Source of the DNA: Bacillota bacterium
Lineage (GTDB): Bacteria; Bacillota; Clostridia; Christensenellales; Aristaeellaceae
DNA: 64,000 nucleotides
Assembly (NCBI GenBank): GCA_023411375.1
Contig: JAEYOW010000056.1
Coordinates: 14,673-78,672, forward strand
Direction of reading: 5' to 3'
Position 1 is the stretch's first letter. Each line of letters opens with the position of its first letter. Below, piece by piece: positions 51,958 to 60,586 of the stretch. A program made the translations under genes and the position numbers. The notes below the pieces were generated by a model, which was given only the letters and a program-made list of their open reading frames with translations, was not told the DNA's origin and did no database searches.

Positions 51958-52989
51958 ATGGCCATCAGGCAAACGGCCGTCAGCTATTATGGGCTGGGCT
52001 ACGCGGAGCACGCCGCCGCGGATTTCCGCGAAATGCGGGAGCACGGCTGCACAACGGTTATTCTGGCTATTCAGGAATTTGAAATGGATTTCTGGTTTCC
52101 AAACCTTGGCGCTATCATTGGCGCGGCGAAGAAGGAGGGTCTGCGCGTGCTGCTGGACCCCTGGGGGATCGGCAAGTATTTTGGCGGCGAGCAGGTCAGC
52201 CTGTTTTTGCAAAACAACATTCACAACCGGCAGGTTTCCGCGCTGACGGGCGAGGCGCTTCCATACGCGTGCTTCAACACCAACTCCTTCCGGGATTATT
52301 TTCAGCGGATGTGCCTGAAAATGGCCCGGGAGCTGGACGCGGACGGCTTTTTCTGGGATGAGCCGCACTACGCCTTTCCAAAATCCTACGCATCCATCAC
52401 GGGCGCGGCGGGAGAGGACTGGACGTGCCGCTGCCCGGTCTGCCAAAAGCGTTTTCTGGATTATTACGGGTACGAGATGCCCCGTATGATGAATGACGAT
52501 GTGCGTCAGTTCCGCTGGCGCGAGGCTCTGGTTATCCTGGAGGATACCTCGAGAAAAATCAAGGAAATCCGCCCGGAAATGGAAATCACCTGCTGCGTGC
52601 ACGCGACGCTGAATACCTATTACGTGACCGAGCTGCGCGGCTATGATAACTGGGAACTGGTGGCGGCGTGCCCCTACTTTGACGTGTTTTCCACCACAAT
52701 CATCAGTTGGGAGTTGCCCATGAGCTTCTTTGAAAGCATTACGCGCAGAACCGTGGAAATAGCGAAGAAATACGGCAAACAATCCGAACGCTGGATAATG
52801 AACTACAATAAACGACCGGCGGATATGGCGCAGATGGACGAGGTCGTTTCTCTGTATGAGCGGCTTGGCGTAGACCGGCTTGCCGCGTGGACATACAGGG
52901 GCGGCTATGGTACGATCGTCGCCGCGCCCGGTGCGCTGGAAATGTGGGACCGCCTGGGCGAGAACTACCGGCGTGTTCTGAAAGGATGA
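51958..52989 (+). CDS. TIM-barrel glycosidase-like protein with a zinc-knuckle-like insertion
   Basis: A 343-residue cytoplasmic protein that looks like a clan-A-type TIM barrel. Repeated beta/alpha units include TTVILAIQEFEMDFW, VLLDPWGIGKYFGG, DGFFWDEPHY near residue 137 and MEITCCVHATLN. DGFFWDEPH places an Asp/Glu pair at a strand end, as in glycosidase active sites. It is followed by CRCPVCQKRFLDYYG near 160, a CxCxxC knuckle that may bind zinc. GAGAGGAAGG supports ATG 51958. Sits after the importer and overlaps the first SIS region. No named family recognised; a hydrolase is the likely role. Confidence 0.65.
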   Translation: MAIRQTAVSYYGLGYAEHAAADFREMREHGCTTVILAIQEFEMDFWFPNLGAIIGAAKKEGLRVLLDPWGIGKYFGGEQVSLFLQNNIHNRQVSALTGEALPYACFNTNSFRDYFQRMCLKMARELDADGFFWDEPHYAFPKSYASITGAAGEDWTCRCPVCQKRFLDYYGYEMPRMMNDDVRQFRWREALVILEDTSRKIKEIRPEMEITCCVHATLNTYYVTELRGYDNWELVAACPYFDVFSTTIISWELPMSFFESITRRTVEIAKKYGKQSERWIMNYNKRPADMAQMDEVVSLYERLGVDRLAAWTYRGGYGTIVAAPGALEMWDRLGENYRRVLKG

Positions 52990-52994
52990 GGCAG

Positions 52995-53750
52995 ATGCGT
53001 GACACGGCTGATTTTGGCTATCTGGAATTGGTAACGGACAGGCTGCGGGAGGTGGAAAGCACGCAGGCGTCCGCCATCGCGCGGGCGGCCCGCCTGATGG
53101 CGGACGCCGTTGAACAGGACAGGCTGATCCATATATACGCGGGCGGCGGACATACAACGCTTGTGATGGGCGAGATGTTTTTCCGCGCGGGCGGCCTGTG
53201 CAATGTCAATCCCCTGATGGAAACGGGCCTCTCCGTATTCAATCAGGCGCTGAAATACCTTGAGCTGGAGCGTTGCGTCAACTACGGCGGTGCGATCGTG
53301 AAATACTACAATCTCCAGCCCGGCGATGTGCTTTTGATTTTCCACAATGTCGGCGTTAATCCGGCGACTATCGACGCGGCGATGGAGGCGAGCCGGGCGG
53401 GCGCGAAAATCGTCGCCATATCCAGCGGCTTTTGGCAGGCGCTGCCGGGGGACAGCCCCATACGCCATCCGTCAGGCGCGAACCTGTTCGACTTTGCGGA
53501 GGTATGCATCGACGACCTGAACCCTGTCGGCGACGCTGAGATTCGGCTTGAGGAAGGGATGCCGCCGATGGCCCCAACCTCCAATCTGGTTGATTTTTAT
53601 ATCGCACACCGCTTGGAGCTGGCTACGGCGGCCGAATGCCTTCGTCGGGGCGTGGGCGCGCCCGTTTGGCGCAGCGCCAACGCGGAAAACGGCGACGAGT
53701 ATAACCGGAAGTACCTTGATCACTATTTTAACAGGGTGAAATGCCTGTAA
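52995..53750 (+). CDS. SIS-domain protein 1 (phosphosugar isomerase-like)
   Basis: A 251-residue single-SIS protein. LIHIYAGGGHTTLVMGEMFFRAGG near residue 42 is the phosphosugar-binding start, VLLIFHNVGVNPATIDAAMEA near 115 the second loop. ATG 52995 is chosen for AAAGGA 9 bases upstream; ATG 52986 overlaps the upstream stop. Related to the second SIS protein of the operon but diverged (the usual STSG loop reads HNVG), so the two may bind different sugars or one may be regulatory. Confidence 0.8.
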   Translation: MRDTADFGYLELVTDRLREVESTQASAIARAARLMADAVEQDRLIHIYAGGGHTTLVMGEMFFRAGGLCNVNPLMETGLSVFNQALKYLELERCVNYGGAIVKYYNLQPGDVLLIFHNVGVNPATIDAAMEASRAGAKIVAISSGFWQALPGDSPIRHPSGANLFDFAEVCIDDLNPVGDAEIRLEEGMPPMAPTSNLVDFYIAHRLELATAAECLRRGVGAPVWRSANAENGDEYNRKYLDHYFNRVKCL

Positions 53751-53810
53751 GCAAACATTGCCGCGATCTCGATAGCCAACCGCGTTATTTTTGGAAGGAT
53801 GAAATTGACA

Positions 53811-55181
53811 ATGAAAAACATAAACGTTCCCTTTTTACCTGAACCCAAACGGATAGAGTCCAATGGGCACGTATGCCGCGTGACGGGCGGAACAGCGTGC
53901 TATACCAACGCCGGGGCGGGCATATCCTTCTCTTACCTGCTGGGGCTTGCGGGCATCCATATCGCACAGGCCCAGGCGCTTCCCTGTGGAAGCGCCGCCC
54001 CTTACACGCTGGTGTTGGGGGAAATGCCAAAGACGCTTTCCCTATGCCCGGAGGGCAGGGGGGAGGAGGCTTACGCATTGGAAAGCACGGAGAACACGAT
54101 TGTTATTGCGGCCAACAGCGTATGCGGACTGGCGCATGGCGTCAAGCTGCTTGTACGCCTGGGCAGGGCGGAGTTGCTCAAAAGCGGCTACTGCGTTTGG
54201 GACGAGCCGGATATCGCGTTTCGCGCGGTGCACATGTGTGTATTCAATCCCGACGACGGTACCGAAAAGGATGATACATCCCTGCCGGAACTCAGGCGGC
54301 GCATTCTGGCGGCGGCGCTTTCCGGTTACAATTATGTATTTCTGGAATTCTGGGGGATGTTCCCATACCGGCGCCAGCCCGATGCCAAATGGCCAAAGGC
54401 GCTAACCTGGGAACAGGTAACCGGCCTTGTAAATGAGATGCGCAACGATCTTTTTATCACGCCCTGCCCGGCTCAAAATCTGACAAGTCATGCCGGCTGG
54501 AGCCGCATTATCTCGCGTAAGCATGTAATGCTGGACCAGCATCCGGAACGGGCGGACCTTTATGTGCCTGGCGGATGGTGCTTTACCACCGAGCGGGAGG
54601 AAACCCGGGCGTTTTTAAGAGACATTATGGACGACCTGATCGAGGCGTTTCAAAATCCGCCGTACTTGCACTGCTGCTGCGACAAGTGCTATGCGTTCGG
54701 CTCCACCGAGGAGGACCGTACCAAGCCTGCGGATATGCTGTTTGTCAACCATCTTTGCTTTTTGAATAACCATCTCAGCGAAAAAGGCGTGCGCATGGTG
54801 ATGTGGAGCGATATGCTGTATTCTTCCATGGATGTGCTCAACTGGAAATGCGCGCCCGAAACGAGTGAGCTTCTGCCTAAAAACATCCTGATCAACATTT
54901 GGACCCATAACGACCCGGGCGGCTACTGGCATGATATCGATTTTTTTGAAAGCAAGGGCTTTCAGACAGTATACGCGCCGTTCTTCAACCGGGCGGGCGC
55001 GCGCAGCATGGTCGGGCTTTGCAAGCGGCACGGCAGCCTGGGCATTATGCAGACGACCTGGCACCGGCCGGAGCTGGCGCTGCCCACCATTATCTTTTCC
55101 GGCGGAGCGCAGTGGGGCGACAGCCGGGCAGCTGATTCCGACGAACGGCTGGAATCTTGCCTGAAGCTGTACAGGGAATAA
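53811..55181 (+). CDS. GH20-like beta-hexosaminidase with altered catalytic pair
   Basis: A 456-residue cytoplasmic protein. A small alpha/beta domain (about 1-125) like the GH20b domain (LPEPKRIE, NTIVIAANSVCGLAHGVKLL) precedes a TIM barrel (about 140-440) beginning DIAFRAVHMCVFNP. The strand that in GH20 carries the Asp-Glu pair (HxGxDE) reads YLHCCCDKCYAFG near residue 285, so Lys stands where the catalytic Glu is expected. It may be inactive, use another acid, or bind rather than cleave. ATG 53811 is favoured because ATG 53799 touches GGAAGG. Similarity to GH20 is by motif only. Confidence 0.65.
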   Translation: MKNINVPFLPEPKRIESNGHVCRVTGGTACYTNAGAGISFSYLLGLAGIHIAQAQALPCGSAAPYTLVLGEMPKTLSLCPEGRGEEAYALESTENTIVIAANSVCGLAHGVKLLVRLGRAELLKSGYCVWDEPDIAFRAVHMCVFNPDDGTEKDDTSLPELRRRILAAALSGYNYVFLEFWGMFPYRRQPDAKWPKALTWEQVTGLVNEMRNDLFITPCPAQNLTSHAGWSRIISRKHVMLDQHPERADLYVPGGWCFTTEREETRAFLRDIMDDLIEAFQNPPYLHCCCDKCYAFGSTEEDRTKPADMLFVNHLCFLNNHLSEKGVRMVMWSDMLYSSMDVLNWKCAPETSELLPKNILINIWTHNDPGGYWHDIDFFESKGFQTVYAPFFNRAGARSMVGLCKRHGSLGIMQTTWHRPELALPTIIFSGGAQWGDSRAADSDERLESCLKLYRE

Positions 55182-55203
55182 ACGAGCTTGCTTGCCGCCG
55201 GCC

Positions 55204-55231
55204 GCGAACCCCGGCGTTGTCCGGGGTTCGC
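55204..55231 (+). other. Intercistronic hairpin between the GH20-like and SIS2 genes
   Basis: GCGAACCCCGG, loop CGTTGT, CCGGGGTTCGC, a perfect 11-base stem without a T-run, in the largest gap (117 bases) within the operon. It probably protects or processes the mRNA. Confidence 0.55.
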
Positions 55232-55298
55232 TGGGACGGAAATTCAAATAAGATAAGTCCCGGCCGCAGGCTAAACACAATATAAAGACAACACGACC

Positions 55299-56039
55299 AT
55301 GCTTTATCAGGAATACTTTCAAAGGGCCCATGAGCTGCTAAAAGAAGTTTTTGACCGGCAGGCGGAGAACATCATCCGCGCTGCCCAAATGGTGACGAAT
55401 TGCGTTCGGCGGGATGGCATTCTATTTGTGTTTGGATGCGGGCATTCCCATATGATCGCGGAGGAGATGTTTTACCGGGCGGGCGGCCTGGCTCCGGTCA
55501 GCGCCATCCTGCTGGATGAGCTGATGCTTCATAAAAGCGCGGTAGGCAGCAGCAGGATGGAGCAAACCGAGGGGATTTCGCCCCGGCTTTTTGATGAATA
55601 TAAAATCTCCCCCAAAGACCTGCTGCTGATTGTTTCCACCTCCGGGGTGAATGCCGCGCCCGTGGAAATGGCGCTGAAAGCGAAGCGGAATGGTGTCGGG
55701 GTGCTGTGCGTCAGTTCATCCGCATACGCGAACGAGACGCCGCGCCACTTGGGCGGCGCCAGACTGTCCGAAATCGCCGACCTATCGCTGGATAACGGCG
55801 TGCCGCTGGGGGATGCCTGCGTATATCCCGGGGGAGGAACGGTAGCGGCGGGACCGGTATCAACGCTTTTGAGCGCCATGCTGGTGAACTGCATTGTGGT
55901 TCAGGTTGCCGAAAACCTTGAACAACTAGGAATCGAAGCGCCTGTTTACCGAAGCGGCAACGTGGAGGGAGGCGCGGAACAAAACGTCCGACTGATTGAA
56001 GCCTACCGGGAACGGGTCAGATTGCTGGACCCTAGATGA
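55299..56039 (+). CDS. SIS-domain protein 2 (UPF0309-like)
   Basis: A 246-residue protein of the UPF0309-type SIS family. LFVFGCGHSHMIAEEMFYRAGG near residue 45, LLIVSTSGVNAAPVEMALKAK near 110 (a canonical STSG phosphosugar loop), and VYRSGNVEGGAEQN near 220. Members are thought to act on, or bind, amino-sugar phosphates. No clear ribosome site, so it may rely on re-initiation from upstream. Its N-terminal half resembles SIS protein 1 of the same operon. Confidence 0.82.
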   Translation: MLYQEYFQRAHELLKEVFDRQAENIIRAAQMVTNCVRRDGILFVFGCGHSHMIAEEMFYRAGGLAPVSAILLDELMLHKSAVGSSRMEQTEGISPRLFDEYKISPKDLLLIVSTSGVNAAPVEMALKAKRNGVGVLCVSSSAYANETPRHLGGARLSEIADLSLDNGVPLGDACVYPGGGTVAAGPVSTLLSAMLVNCIVVQVAENLEQLGIEAPVYRSGNVEGGAEQNVRLIEAYRERVRLLDPR

Positions 56040-56075
56040 CGCGGGAGGGCCTTGCGGCCCCTGGGAGGAAAAATT

Positions 56076-57023
56076 ATGCTGAAAAGACGACCTGTTGTCG
56101 GCGTCGTCGGCCTATCTGGACAATCCGTATTTATGGAGGTCGATCATTTTCATGCGCCGGGAGAAACGCTGACCGCGCATTCGATTGGAATGGAACCTGG
56201 TGGCAAGGGCTTTAACCAGGCGGTAGCGGCGCGGCGTCTGGGAGCCGAGGTGCGCTTTCTGACCATGCTGGGGGATGATGAATTTGGACGGCAGTGCGAA
56301 AGCCAGCTGGTCCGGGAGGAGGTTTCAACCCGGATTGTGCGCTCTGGTTTCCCAACCGCCTTCGCGTCGATTCTGACTGACGCCGCAGGGGATAACCGCG
56401 TCACGGTCTATCCTGGCGGGGCGGAGGGGATGACGGGGGATAGCATTGAGGCGAACAGCGGTTGGCTGTCCGGATGCGACGCCCTGCTGATTCAGTTGGA
56501 ATATCCCTGGCATTGCGCCGAAGCCGTGCTGCGGCTTGCGGCGCGGCGCGGCATTCCCGCCATTCTCAACCCGGCTCCCGCACACCGCATACCGTTGGAA
56601 CAATTGCGAAGGTTTGACGCCATTCTGCCTAATTTACAGGAGGCGGGCGCGCTGCTGGGCGTTGAAGCAAAATCCATGGCGCTTGCGCCGCTGGCTGCCG
56701 CGCTTCGCCGGGCGGAGTTGCCGCGCGCCGTGGTAACGCTCGGCGGCGGCGGGGCTTTGGAAATGGATGAGGCAAGCGCATTTCACTGGGCCTGTCCTCA
56801 TGCAAAAGTCGTTGATACAACCGGAGCGGGGGACACTTTTTGCGCGGCATATGCGGTTAAAACCGCGGAGGGAGCGCCCCGAAGCGCGGCGGTGGCTTTT
56901 GCGCTCAAGGCCGCCTCGCGAAGCGTGGAGCACGCCCGCGTGCTGGACGGGTTGCCTTACTGCCGGCAAATTACGGAGCCGGATCAATACGCGCGGGTGA
57001 GAATCAAACTTGGCAACCCATAA
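56076..57023 (+). CDS. PfkB-family carbohydrate kinase (ribokinase-like)
   Basis: A 315-residue kinase. EPGGKGFNQAVAARRLGAEV near residue 42 is the PfkB substrate signature, and DTTGAGDTFCAAY near 250 holds the catalytic Asp and anion hole. GGGAGG before ATG 56076. Last gene of the GntR operon; it would phosphorylate the monosaccharide released by the upstream hydrolases. The substrate may be ribose, fructose or an amino sugar. Confidence 0.87.
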   Translation: MLKRRPVVGVVGLSGQSVFMEVDHFHAPGETLTAHSIGMEPGGKGFNQAVAARRLGAEVRFLTMLGDDEFGRQCESQLVREEVSTRIVRSGFPTAFASILTDAAGDNRVTVYPGGAEGMTGDSIEANSGWLSGCDALLIQLEYPWHCAEAVLRLAARRGIPAILNPAPAHRIPLEQLRRFDAILPNLQEAGALLGVEAKSMALAPLAAALRRAELPRAVVTLGGGGALEMDEASAFHWACPHAKVVDTTGAGDTFCAAYAVKTAEGAPRSAAVAFALKAASRSVEHARVLDGLPYCRQITEPDQYARVRIKLGNP

Positions 57024-57100
57024 AATGGATTGAGGCGGACTTGCTGGAAAGCATCCTCATAGCAAGGAAAAATTGTTAAAGTTATTACGCATGTATTACG

Positions 57101-57130
57101 TTGACAGTATCTTCATGGTGATGCTATAAT
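57101..57130 (+). promoter_or_regulatory. Sigma-A promoter of the DUF3048 gene
   Basis: TTGACA (57101-57106), 18-base spacer, TATAAT (57125-57130). It is 70 bases before the GTG start. Confidence 0.75.
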
Positions 57131-57207
57131 GAAAAACAAGTGCGGTGCCGGTGAACAAACCGCATGCTGTACCAAAGATATCATAAAGGAATTTAGGAGG
57201 TTGAACC

Positions 57208-58386
57208 GTGAAGAAGGTCATTTCCATTCTGTTGATCTGCGTGCTGGCGCTTGGCACGGTGCCCGCGATGGCGGCGCCGAAGGGCAACACGTATTCCATG
57301 GCCAAGGACGGTACCGTGCTGCAGGATAGCGCCGACCGCAACATCACCCCCAAAACTGACCTGTCGCGCAACCCTGTTATCGATGGCGAAAGCCCGACGA
57401 CCGGCCTGCCTCTGGCCGACGGCCTGTACATGCCCATTCTCGTGCAGATCAGCAATCCCGAGGGAACCGAGAAGGTCAACGGCAAGAAGGTCACTTCTGC
57501 CGGCATCGGCGAGCGTGCGCCCTGGGGCGGCCAGTATGCCGATATCGTATATGAAGGAATTTTGTACCGCAGCGGACAGACCCGTATCACCTTCCTCTAC
57601 AACGACAGCCTTGTGGACGGCATGCCCGTGAGTGCCGGTCCGGTCCGTTCCGCTCGTATCGGCCATGTGCTGCTGCGCGAGGAGTGGCAGGGCGGCATCG
57701 TGTACGCCGGCGGCCCTCGCCGTGAGGAAAACAATATCGCCGCGCTGTTTGCCGATCTGGGCGCCAGCGAGAAGGGCGTAACCTTTAACCTGCTGGATAA
57801 CAATTATGTGGACTATAAGAACCGCGTTAGCGGCGTAAAGTCCCCCGATAACTACAACGTGAACGTGGCGGGCATTCAGTCGCTGATTCCCTCAACGACC
57901 GTGGCCGAGCCTCATCCTTTCCTGTTCACCGACGTCAGCCCCTATACCGACGGGTACGAGCTTGCCTACTCCATCAACCTTGACTGGGGCCATAAGAAGT
58001 ATATCTCCCATTTCAAGTATGACGAGTCCAACAACCTCTACCTGCGTTTCTCCGGCGACGCCCCGTACATGACCTTTGCCAGCGCAGACGACCGCAGCGA
58101 GGAGAACGAGGAGCAGATGTCGTTTAGCAACGTCATCATCCAGCGTATCACGTATGATTACACCAATAACAACAAGACCATGCCCGTGATGAACAGCGTG
58201 GGTCAGGGCAATGCCGATATCTTCATCGGTGGCCGCTATATCCCCGGTTATTGGGTGCGTAAATCTGTGGAGGAGCCCACGATCTTCTTTGACGATCAGG
58301 GCAACGAACTGCAGCTGACCCGCGGCAAGACCTTCATCGCGCACTTCCCGCCGGAAAGCCTGCTGACCTTCCAGGGCGTGCAGTAA
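57208..58386 (+). CDS. DUF3048 (YerB-like) secreted protein
   Basis: A 392-residue exported protein. The GTG start has AGGAGG 7 bases upstream, and a signal peptide is cut after AMA near residue 22. The DUF3048 domain (about 60-380) shows LPILVQISNPE-type and GPVRSARIGHVLL motifs typical of YerB, a cell-envelope protein of unknown function in Bacillota. YerB itself is a lipoprotein, but no lipobox Cys is seen here. Single gene with its own promoter and terminator. Confidence 0.85.
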   Translation: MKKVISILLICVLALGTVPAMAAPKGNTYSMAKDGTVLQDSADRNITPKTDLSRNPVIDGESPTTGLPLADGLYMPILVQISNPEGTEKVNGKKVTSAGIGERAPWGGQYADIVYEGILYRSGQTRITFLYNDSLVDGMPVSAGPVRSARIGHVLLREEWQGGIVYAGGPRREENNIAALFADLGASEKGVTFNLLDNNYVDYKNRVSGVKSPDNYNVNVAGIQSLIPSTTVAEPHPFLFTDVSPYTDGYELAYSINLDWGHKKYISHFKYDESNNLYLRFSGDAPYMTFASADDRSEENEEQMSFSNVIIQRITYDYTNNNKTMPVMNSVGQGNADIFIGGRYIPGYWVRKSVEEPTIFFDDQGNELQLTRGKTFIAHFPPESLLTFQGVQ

Positions 58387-58412
58387 TTCCGCCGGTATTT
58401 ACAATCAACTTT

Positions 58413-58448
58413 AAGGCCGCCTTCGAGCTTCGGCTCGGGGACGGCCTT
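58413..58448 (+). terminator. Terminator of the DUF3048 gene
   Basis: AAGGCCG-CC-TTCGAGC, loop TTCG, GCTCGGG-GA-CGGCCTT, followed by TCC. A long stem with a stable UUCG loop. Confidence 0.75.
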
Positions 58449-58483
58449 TCCAGTTTCAATCCTGTGTTTCGCAATCAGAGCGC

Positions 58484-58512
58484 TTGCAACGCGCGCCGTT
58501 ATGCTCTATAAT
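58484..58512 (+). promoter_or_regulatory. Promoter of the 58.6-63.8 kb gene run
   Basis: TTGCAA (58484-58489), 17-base spacer, TATAAT (58507-58512). The five following genes have gaps under 20 bases and may all be read from here. Confidence 0.7.
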
Positions 58513-58565
58513 ATAAAAGTATGCGTATCCAGAAACCGAAATCCCAAATGGGAGGATGAAACCTT

Positions 58566-59831
58566 ATGCAACAGACCGCCGCAAAACACAATCCGCTGAC
58601 GTTTTACCTGCGGATGCTCCTGTACATGTTTATCGCGCTGTTTCTCAGAGTTGTAACCTTTCTGCCGCTGTGCGCGTTGTTTGTGTTTCCCTCGGGTTCG
58701 CCTTTGAAATGGCTGGCGCTCCTGTGCCCCGCGCTGCTGTTTTTTTTCCTGCTGCCGTTGCGTTATTCCTTTGCCGACGCGCTTGTGCAGAGGCCGCGCC
58801 AGCGCCGGTTCTCGTTTGATACGGCGCTGTCCATGGGCAATTACGGGGAAAAGCTGGCTGAGAGCCTTCTGCACGCGGTTAACGTTATTAAATGGGGGAT
58901 ACCCCTGTTTGCGATGCTGGCTTATTGCTACTACTGTTACAGCGAGGTGGACATGTTCACCCTGCTGGGTTCGCTCAGCGCGATCGGCAAGGGCCTGACC
59001 GATTTTTGGTGCGGGATATGTAATTTCTTTATTACGCTTTTCGGCAGCATTCATACCCTGACCTCTGCCGGCGGTCTCATGGAAGGCTTATATGTAATAT
59101 TCGCCGTGCTTGGCTTGGGTGTGCTGATCTGGCTGTACGGCGCGCTGCGCAACAGCGCCTCCCGCTACATCTGGGTAACGGCGACACGCGAAGAACGCTC
59201 GCCGCGCACGGATGCGCGCCGCCGGCTGCGCGGACGCCGCTGGCGTCAGGTTGTGGTCGGTCTGTGCAACCTCGTGCTGTGGACGCCGTTTCTGATTGTC
59301 GTTCTGAGCGTGATGAAGGATGTGCTCAGCGATGTGTCCAGCCAGCTGATGATGATCATTGCGCAGCAGAAGATGCCTTCGCTGGATATGGCGAAGGCCG
59401 TGATGCCTCTTGTGTTCGCGTTTGTTTTTCTGTATATGCCGCTGCTGCCGGTGCGGCGCTACCTGACGGCGGCGTTTGCTGCGCGTAAGCCCCGCCGTGT
59501 CGCACCCAGAAAAGCCGAGGCGCGTACGGCGCAGCAGGTGACGGGCACGACTCCGGCCGCCGCGCCGGTGGTTTCCGAAAGCAACGACCCTGGCCAGGCT
59601 GCTGCGTCTGCGGGCTTTGACGCAGAGGCCGCCGTTCAGGAGGCTCCTGTGCCTCCGTTCACGGCTGAAGGCGAAGCGTTTGCCGTGTCAAGTGGGATGG
59701 AGAACGGCCCTGATTACCTGGAAAAAGATGGTAAAGGGGAAAGGCTCGAATGGGAAGGCGGCGCCGAGTACGTTGCGCCCTCCGGCGACGGTGAATCTAA
59801 AGAGCCTTCCACCTTTACAATCGGGCAATAA
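58566..59831 (+). CDS. Polytopic membrane protein with charged cytoplasmic tail
   Basis: A 421-residue protein with about seven hydrophobic segments between residues 15 and 300, a basic loop near 215-230, and an Ala/Pro/Glu-rich tail (about 310-421) of low complexity. GGGAGG is 10 bases before the ATG. I do not recognise the family. It heads a run with rRNA-modifying and peptidase genes, which gives no clear hint to function. Confidence 0.78.
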   Translation: MQQTAAKHNPLTFYLRMLLYMFIALFLRVVTFLPLCALFVFPSGSPLKWLALLCPALLFFFLLPLRYSFADALVQRPRQRRFSFDTALSMGNYGEKLAESLLHAVNVIKWGIPLFAMLAYCYYCYSEVDMFTLLGSLSAIGKGLTDFWCGICNFFITLFGSIHTLTSAGGLMEGLYVIFAVLGLGVLIWLYGALRNSASRYIWVTATREERSPRTDARRRLRGRRWRQVVVGLCNLVLWTPFLIVVLSVMKDVLSDVSSQLMMIIAQQKMPSLDMAKAVMPLVFAFVFLYMPLLPVRRYLTAAFAARKPRRVAPRKAEARTAQQVTGTTPAAAPVVSESNDPGQAAASAGFDAEAAVQEAPVPPFTAEGEAFAVSSGMENGPDYLEKDGKGERLEWEGGAEYVAPSGDGESKEPSTFTIGQ

Positions 59832-59837
59832 AGCAAA

Positions 59838-60581
59838 ATGAGGCTGGATAAATTTTTGGCCCTGAGCGGCGAGCGCAGCCGCACGGAGGCGGCCAGGGCC
59901 GTGCGGGGCGGGCTTGTGCGGGTAAACGGTTGCGTGGTGCGCGACCCTGCCATGAAACTTGCCGCGTCGGACGAGGTGACGCTTAGCGGCGCATCCGTTG
60001 CGGACAGCTCATCCCAGTATTATTTGCTGCATAAGCCTGCCGGCGTGCTGACGGCGGCGCGGGACAGCCGGGCCGCAACCGTGATGGATTTGCTTCCGGA
60101 AGCGTTAAAAAGGCGAAATGTGCTGCCTGTGGGACGGCTGGACAAGGATACCACCGGCCTGCTGCTTCTGACCAACGACGGCGCGCTGGCACACAGGTTG
60201 CTAAGCCCCAAAAGCCATGTGTGGAAGCAGTATCTGGCCACGGTGCAAGGAGCGCTCAACGGGGAGGATGCCTGCGCGTTTGCCGCGGGCATGACGCTTT
60301 CCGATTTTGTAACGAAGCCCGCAAGACTAAAAATCCTATGGGCGCGGGAGGATGAAAGCGCCGCGCTGGTGGAGCTGCGCGAGGGCAAGTTTCACCAGGT
60401 AAAGCGCATGTTTTCGGCGCGGGGGCATGAGGTGCTCAAACTGCATCGAACGGCTTTCGGACCGCTTACCCTGCCGGAGGAGCTTGCCGCGGGTGAATAC
60501 CGCGCGCTGACAGCCGAAGAGATTGAGGCGCTCAGGCGCAGCACGGCCAATAAAGCGGACGCGGATACGGAAGAGGGATAA
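59838..60581 (+). CDS. RsuA-family rRNA pseudouridine synthase
   Basis: A 247-residue enzyme. The S4 RNA-binding domain is at residues 1-60 (MRLDKFLALSG). The catalytic domain contains GRLDKDTTGLLLLTND near residue 97, where the Asp attacks uridine, and HQVKRMF near 186. Acts on 16S or 23S rRNA. Little ribosome site of its own; 6 bases after the upstream stop, so probably coupled. Confidence 0.9.
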   Translation: MRLDKFLALSGERSRTEAARAVRGGLVRVNGCVVRDPAMKLAASDEVTLSGASVADSSSQYYLLHKPAGVLTAARDSRAATVMDLLPEALKRRNVLPVGRLDKDTTGLLLLTNDGALAHRLLSPKSHVWKQYLATVQGALNGEDACAFAAGMTLSDFVTKPARLKILWAREDESAALVELREGKFHQVKRMFSARGHEVLKLHRTAFGPLTLPEELAAGEYRALTAEEIEALRRSTANKADADTEEG

Positions 60582-60586
60582 TGAAG

